Origin: Myroides sp. NP-2
GTDB lineage: Bacteria > Bacteroidota > Bacteroidia > Flavobacteriales > Flavobacteriaceae
Assembly: GCF_014145665.1 (NCBI RefSeq)
Contig: NZ_JACHTD010000005.1
Coordinates: 1 to 64,000, forward strand
Length of the DNA stretch: 64,000 nucleotides
Direction of reading: 5' to 3'
This document shows, piece after piece, positions 62,188-64,000 of the stretch. A model generated the notes under the pieces. That model saw nothing but the letters and a program-made list of their open reading frames with translations. It searched no databases and was not told where the DNA came from. Each line of letters begins with the position of its first letter. Position 1 is the stretch's first letter. A program made the position numbers and the translations under genes.

Positions 62188-62463
62188 AACCTTGTTTTAG
62201 TAGAGCTTTCGGTTTTTAGGTGCTTTCAGCTTTGGCCTTCCTTCACAGTTGGTAGGTTTACCTACACTTTGATTGAACAAAAGGAGAATCAACAGGTGGC
62301 TATCCCTTTCGTTTAACAACAAACAAATGTACGGCTTTATTGGTAAATTACGCTCTTATCTCAGGAGTAAAAAAGGATCAATGCTATAGTAGAGAACAGG
62401 ATGATAAACAAGAACCGTACAGCTATATCAGGACGAGACAAAGTATCAGACCAGATTTCTAAG

Positions 62464-62544
62464 TAGTGAGTCCATAGTGAGTCCATAATGCGTCCATAGT
62501 GTGTCTATTAAAACAAGGCTTTTTAATAGATACACTATGGACGC
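62464..62544. repeat. 11-bp reiterations leading into a 24-bp hairpin
   Basis: Four 11-bp units (TAGTGAGTCCA twice, TAATGCGTCCA, TAGTGTGTCTA; 62464-62507) run into a hairpin with arms 62490-62513 and 62521-62544 and a 7-base loop. The arms match at 23 of 24 positions and the odd pair is G with T, a wobble pair in plus-strand RNA. An imperfect extension (AGTCCAT against ATGGACT) continues outward. This is the only strong structure in the 523-base gene-free stretch 62188-62710; a short palindrome GTAGGTTTACCTAC lies earlier in it. Confidence 0.7.
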
Positions 62545-62641
62545 AGCATACATGGACTACGCTGTTATATAAAAGAAAACGAAGAGCAAGGTTAGGGCAA
62601 CCTCCTTGATTACAACCCGTGAACAGGCTTTTATACCAAAC

Positions 62642-62674
62642 AAAGAGGGTGCCCTTTTGGGACACCCTCTTTTT
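62642..62674. terminator. Terminator after the lipoprotein gene
   Basis: AAAGAGGGTG (62642-62651) pairs with CACCCTCTTT (62663-62672), inner bases partly paired. It lies 37 bases past the lipoprotein stop on the minus strand and also has TTTTT on the plus side, so it may act both ways. Confidence 0.75.
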
Positions 62675-62710
62675 CGGAAGTACACTGTTGTACTTTATAC
62701 GTATATTGGT

Positions 62711-63124
62711 TTAAAAATCAATTTTAGCGATCTTAAACTCGTCTCCTCTTTTAATTAGTTTGAATTTTTCAACTGTAGTCTTTTTTTCGTATTGAACGTC
62801 ATATTCAAATTCAAATTCTTTAATTTTTTCTTTTTTGTTCTCCTCCGTCATATCTCCTTCTTTAAAAACAGCTTTTACTATGTGTCCTAGCTCGCCTTCA
62901 CGTTGTTTCAACTTTGTAAAAAACGCTTCTTCTGTTGTCGTTTTAAAGAAATCCTCATCTAAATATTGCTTCAAATCATCATACTTTTCTTCTCCTAAAT
63001 TATAATAGTACCATCCTATTAATGTCTTTCCTGCATTCTCATCCCCCAAAGCCCTACTGTTTTTTGTTTCTTTACAACTAACAAATAAGAAAATGCTACA
63101 AATAATCACAATTAAGTTTCTCAT
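62711..63124 (-). CDS. Hypothetical lipoprotein
   Basis: A 137-residue exported lipoprotein. The start at 63124 (MRNLIVIICSIFLFVSC) opens on a lipoprotein signal with lipobox LFVSC (Cys about 17); the frame to 63148 adds eight residues before it. The mature domain is small, charged and rich in Glu/Lys (GWYYYNLGEEKYDDLKQYLDEDFF, DVQYEKKTTVEKFKLIKRG), with an NTF2-like or DUF4019-type feel (a helix-rich half then strands), which is only a suggestion. No neighbour hints at its role. Confidence 0.65.
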   Translation of the reverse strand: MRNLIVIICSIFLFVSCKETKNSRALGDENAGKTLIGWYYYNLGEEKYDDLKQYLDEDFFKTTTEEAFFTKLKQREGELGHIVKAVFKEGDMTEENKKEKIKEFEFEYDVQYEKKTTVEKFKLIKRGDEFKIAKIDF

Positions 63125-63234
63125 AAAATATGGTTTATAGTTAATCAATCCTTTTTCACTTCTTCCTCATCTAAAGAAAGCACTTTAAAGTTAAGAAAAA
63201 TTTATGATTTTAACAAAATAAAAAACACTATTTA

Positions 63235-63531
63235 TTAGAAACTTTTCTTCTGAAAGTAATAGGTGTATACCCAAGTTAAGGTAAAGGTTGGAATAATATC
63301 TATTCCTGGAGCAAGTTCCTCAATAAAATTGACGATAGCCCCTACTTTTCCGATTTTTCCTGGGTACATTTTCGCTAGAATAAAAGCGGAGATGGGCGCC
63401 CAAATCAGGTCCGTAAATTCACCTATTCCCGGCAACAAATAACTCGCCATTCCAAGGAGGTCAAGGAATAAACCTGTAATAAGTTGTCTTCTTTTGATTT
63501 GACTAGCGCGCACTTGTTCTTCTTGGGTCAT
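63235..63531 (-). CDS. Small membrane protein
   Basis: A 98-residue protein with hydrophobic segments at about 17-34, 40-55 and 75-92 and a conserved-looking GIGEFTDLIWAPISAFILAKMYPGK stretch (short block FTDLIWAPISAFILAKMY). It resembles small uncharacterised membrane proteins of Bacteroidota seen next to msrA. The ATG lies 8 bases after the msrA stop, so the two are cotranscribed. Confidence 0.65.
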   Translation of the reverse strand: MTQEEQVRASQIKRRQLITGLFLDLLGMASYLLPGIGEFTDLIWAPISAFILAKMYPGKIGKVGAIVNFIEELAPGIDIIPTFTLTWVYTYYFQKKSF

Positions 63532-63539
63532 GTAGTGTA

Positions 63540-64000
63540 TTATTTGAGTTTGGCTGAGTACTTCTGTTCAAATTTATCAACCTTTGGTTTTACAACCAGC
63601 TGGCAATACGGATTCTCTGTCCCTTTGCGTTCAAAGTAATTCTTGTGGTAATCTTCGGCAACGTAAAAGGTTGAAGCAGGACTCACGCGGGTCACAATCG
63701 GTTGATCAAATACTTTTTCGTCCCTCAAAATTCCAATATACTCCTCTGCTGCTTGCTTTTGGGCCTCATCGAGGTAGAAAATCTCACTTCTGTATTGCGT
63801 ACCTACATCCTCCCCTTGTCGGTTTAATGTGGTCGGATTATGTGTCGCAAAAAAGATCTCCAACAATTCTGTATAACTTACTTCATTGTCATTATAGGTA
63901 ATTTCTATCGCCTCAGCATGTCCAGTCTCCCCCGTACACACTTGCTCATAGGTTGGGTTTTCATTTTTGCCGCCAATATATCCAGGTAATACTGCTGTGA
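63540..64000 (-). CDS. msrA: Peptide methionine sulfoxide reductase A, 5' end outside window
   Basis: MsrA reduces methionine-S-sulfoxide in proteins. The visible C-terminal part runs from VLPGYIGGKNENPTYEQVC through TGETGHAEAIEITYN, LLEIFFATHNPTTLNRQGEDVGTQYRSEIFY and the YFERKGTENPYCQLVV tail, all typical of MsrA. The catalytic GCFWG segment lies beyond position 64000, so the gene is truncated by the window; a GTG at 63941 is not a true start since the homology continues through it. The recycling-Cys-like residue in NPYCQ is present. Confidence 0.93.
   Translation of the reverse strand, partial: TAVLPGYIGGKNENPTYEQVCTGETGHAEAIEITYNDNEVSYTELLEIFFATHNPTTLNRQGEDVGTQYRSEIFYLDEAQKQAAEEYIGILRDEKVFDQPIVTRVSPASTFYVAEDYHKNYFERKGTENPYCQLVVKPKVDKFEQKYSAKLK

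Noticed and set aside
62464..62507. 11-bp tandem units as a CRISPR array
   Set aside because: Units are contiguous without spacers and part of them forms the arm of a hairpin.
62459..62665. 68-codon frame on the minus strand
   Set aside because: It lies over the hairpin and the terminator and has an irregular Cys/His-rich composition; it is explained by the repeats.

Overview
The window comes from a Bacteroidota chromosome, most likely a Flavobacteriia member (Myroides-like by recollection of gene content; species not proven). Support: a Bacteroidota-type YidC with a large periplasmic domain, a CzcA pump fused to a TolC-like channel with DUF6660 upstream, DUF3810, TonB-type beta-barrel receptors with carboxypeptidase-regulatory N-termini, LytTR/LytS pairs, and several promoters fitting the Bacteroidota pattern TTG-N18..21-TAnnTTTG. 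No rRNA, tRNA, CRISPR array or intact insertion sequence was recognised.

Layout. 1-6.8 kb: a secreted protein, a repeat-bearing gap, yidC-pyrG, and a sulfatase/LTA-synthase-like membrane protein. 7.1-13.1 kb: a heavy-metal RND efflux operon (DUF6660, CzcA-TolC fusion, CzcB-like adaptor). 13.1-14.7 kb: a possible short RNA or attenuator, an ATPase and a TauE-type permease. 15.1-22.0 kb: an AraC regulator and a TolC-HlyD-MFS drug-efflux operon, then a gap rich in inverted repeats before a second MFS gene. 22-35.9 kb: housekeeping and envelope genes (lactonase-like hydrolase, AraC regulator, ferredoxin, DUF3810 protease-like protein, NDH-2, LysM-OsmC-DUF3820 operon, guaA, gltS, transaldolase, SDR, M28 peptidase). 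35.9-38.4 kb: HutD, SMI1/HEAT and KptA genes.

38.5-46.2 kb is the most interesting part: a compact, very AT-rich class I lanthipeptide operon on the minus strand. Its order is a 55-residue precursor with a GG leader (lanA, 46025-46192, hidden under a too-long lanC reading frame), a hairpin, a LanC-like cyclase lacking all three zinc ligands, a luciferase-like flavin monooxygenase, a full-length LanB dehydratase interrupted by two single-base frameshifts, and a C39-peptidase ABC exporter. Junctions overlap by 4-8 bases, so the genes form one coupled unit. Immediately upstream lie two tandem TonB-type outer-membrane receptors sharing a nearly identical 634-bp promoter and N-terminal segment, each preceded by the same 16-bp dyad, and then a divergent LuxR-type regulator.

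52.4-64 kb: a CI-like repressor divergent from an unrecognised 508-residue protein, divergent pabB/pabA, a DHA2 drug exporter, a CPA2 antiporter, a LytS/LytTR pair, a gap with a 24-bp hairpin, a lipoprotein, a small membrane protein and the 3' part of msrA, which runs off the end.
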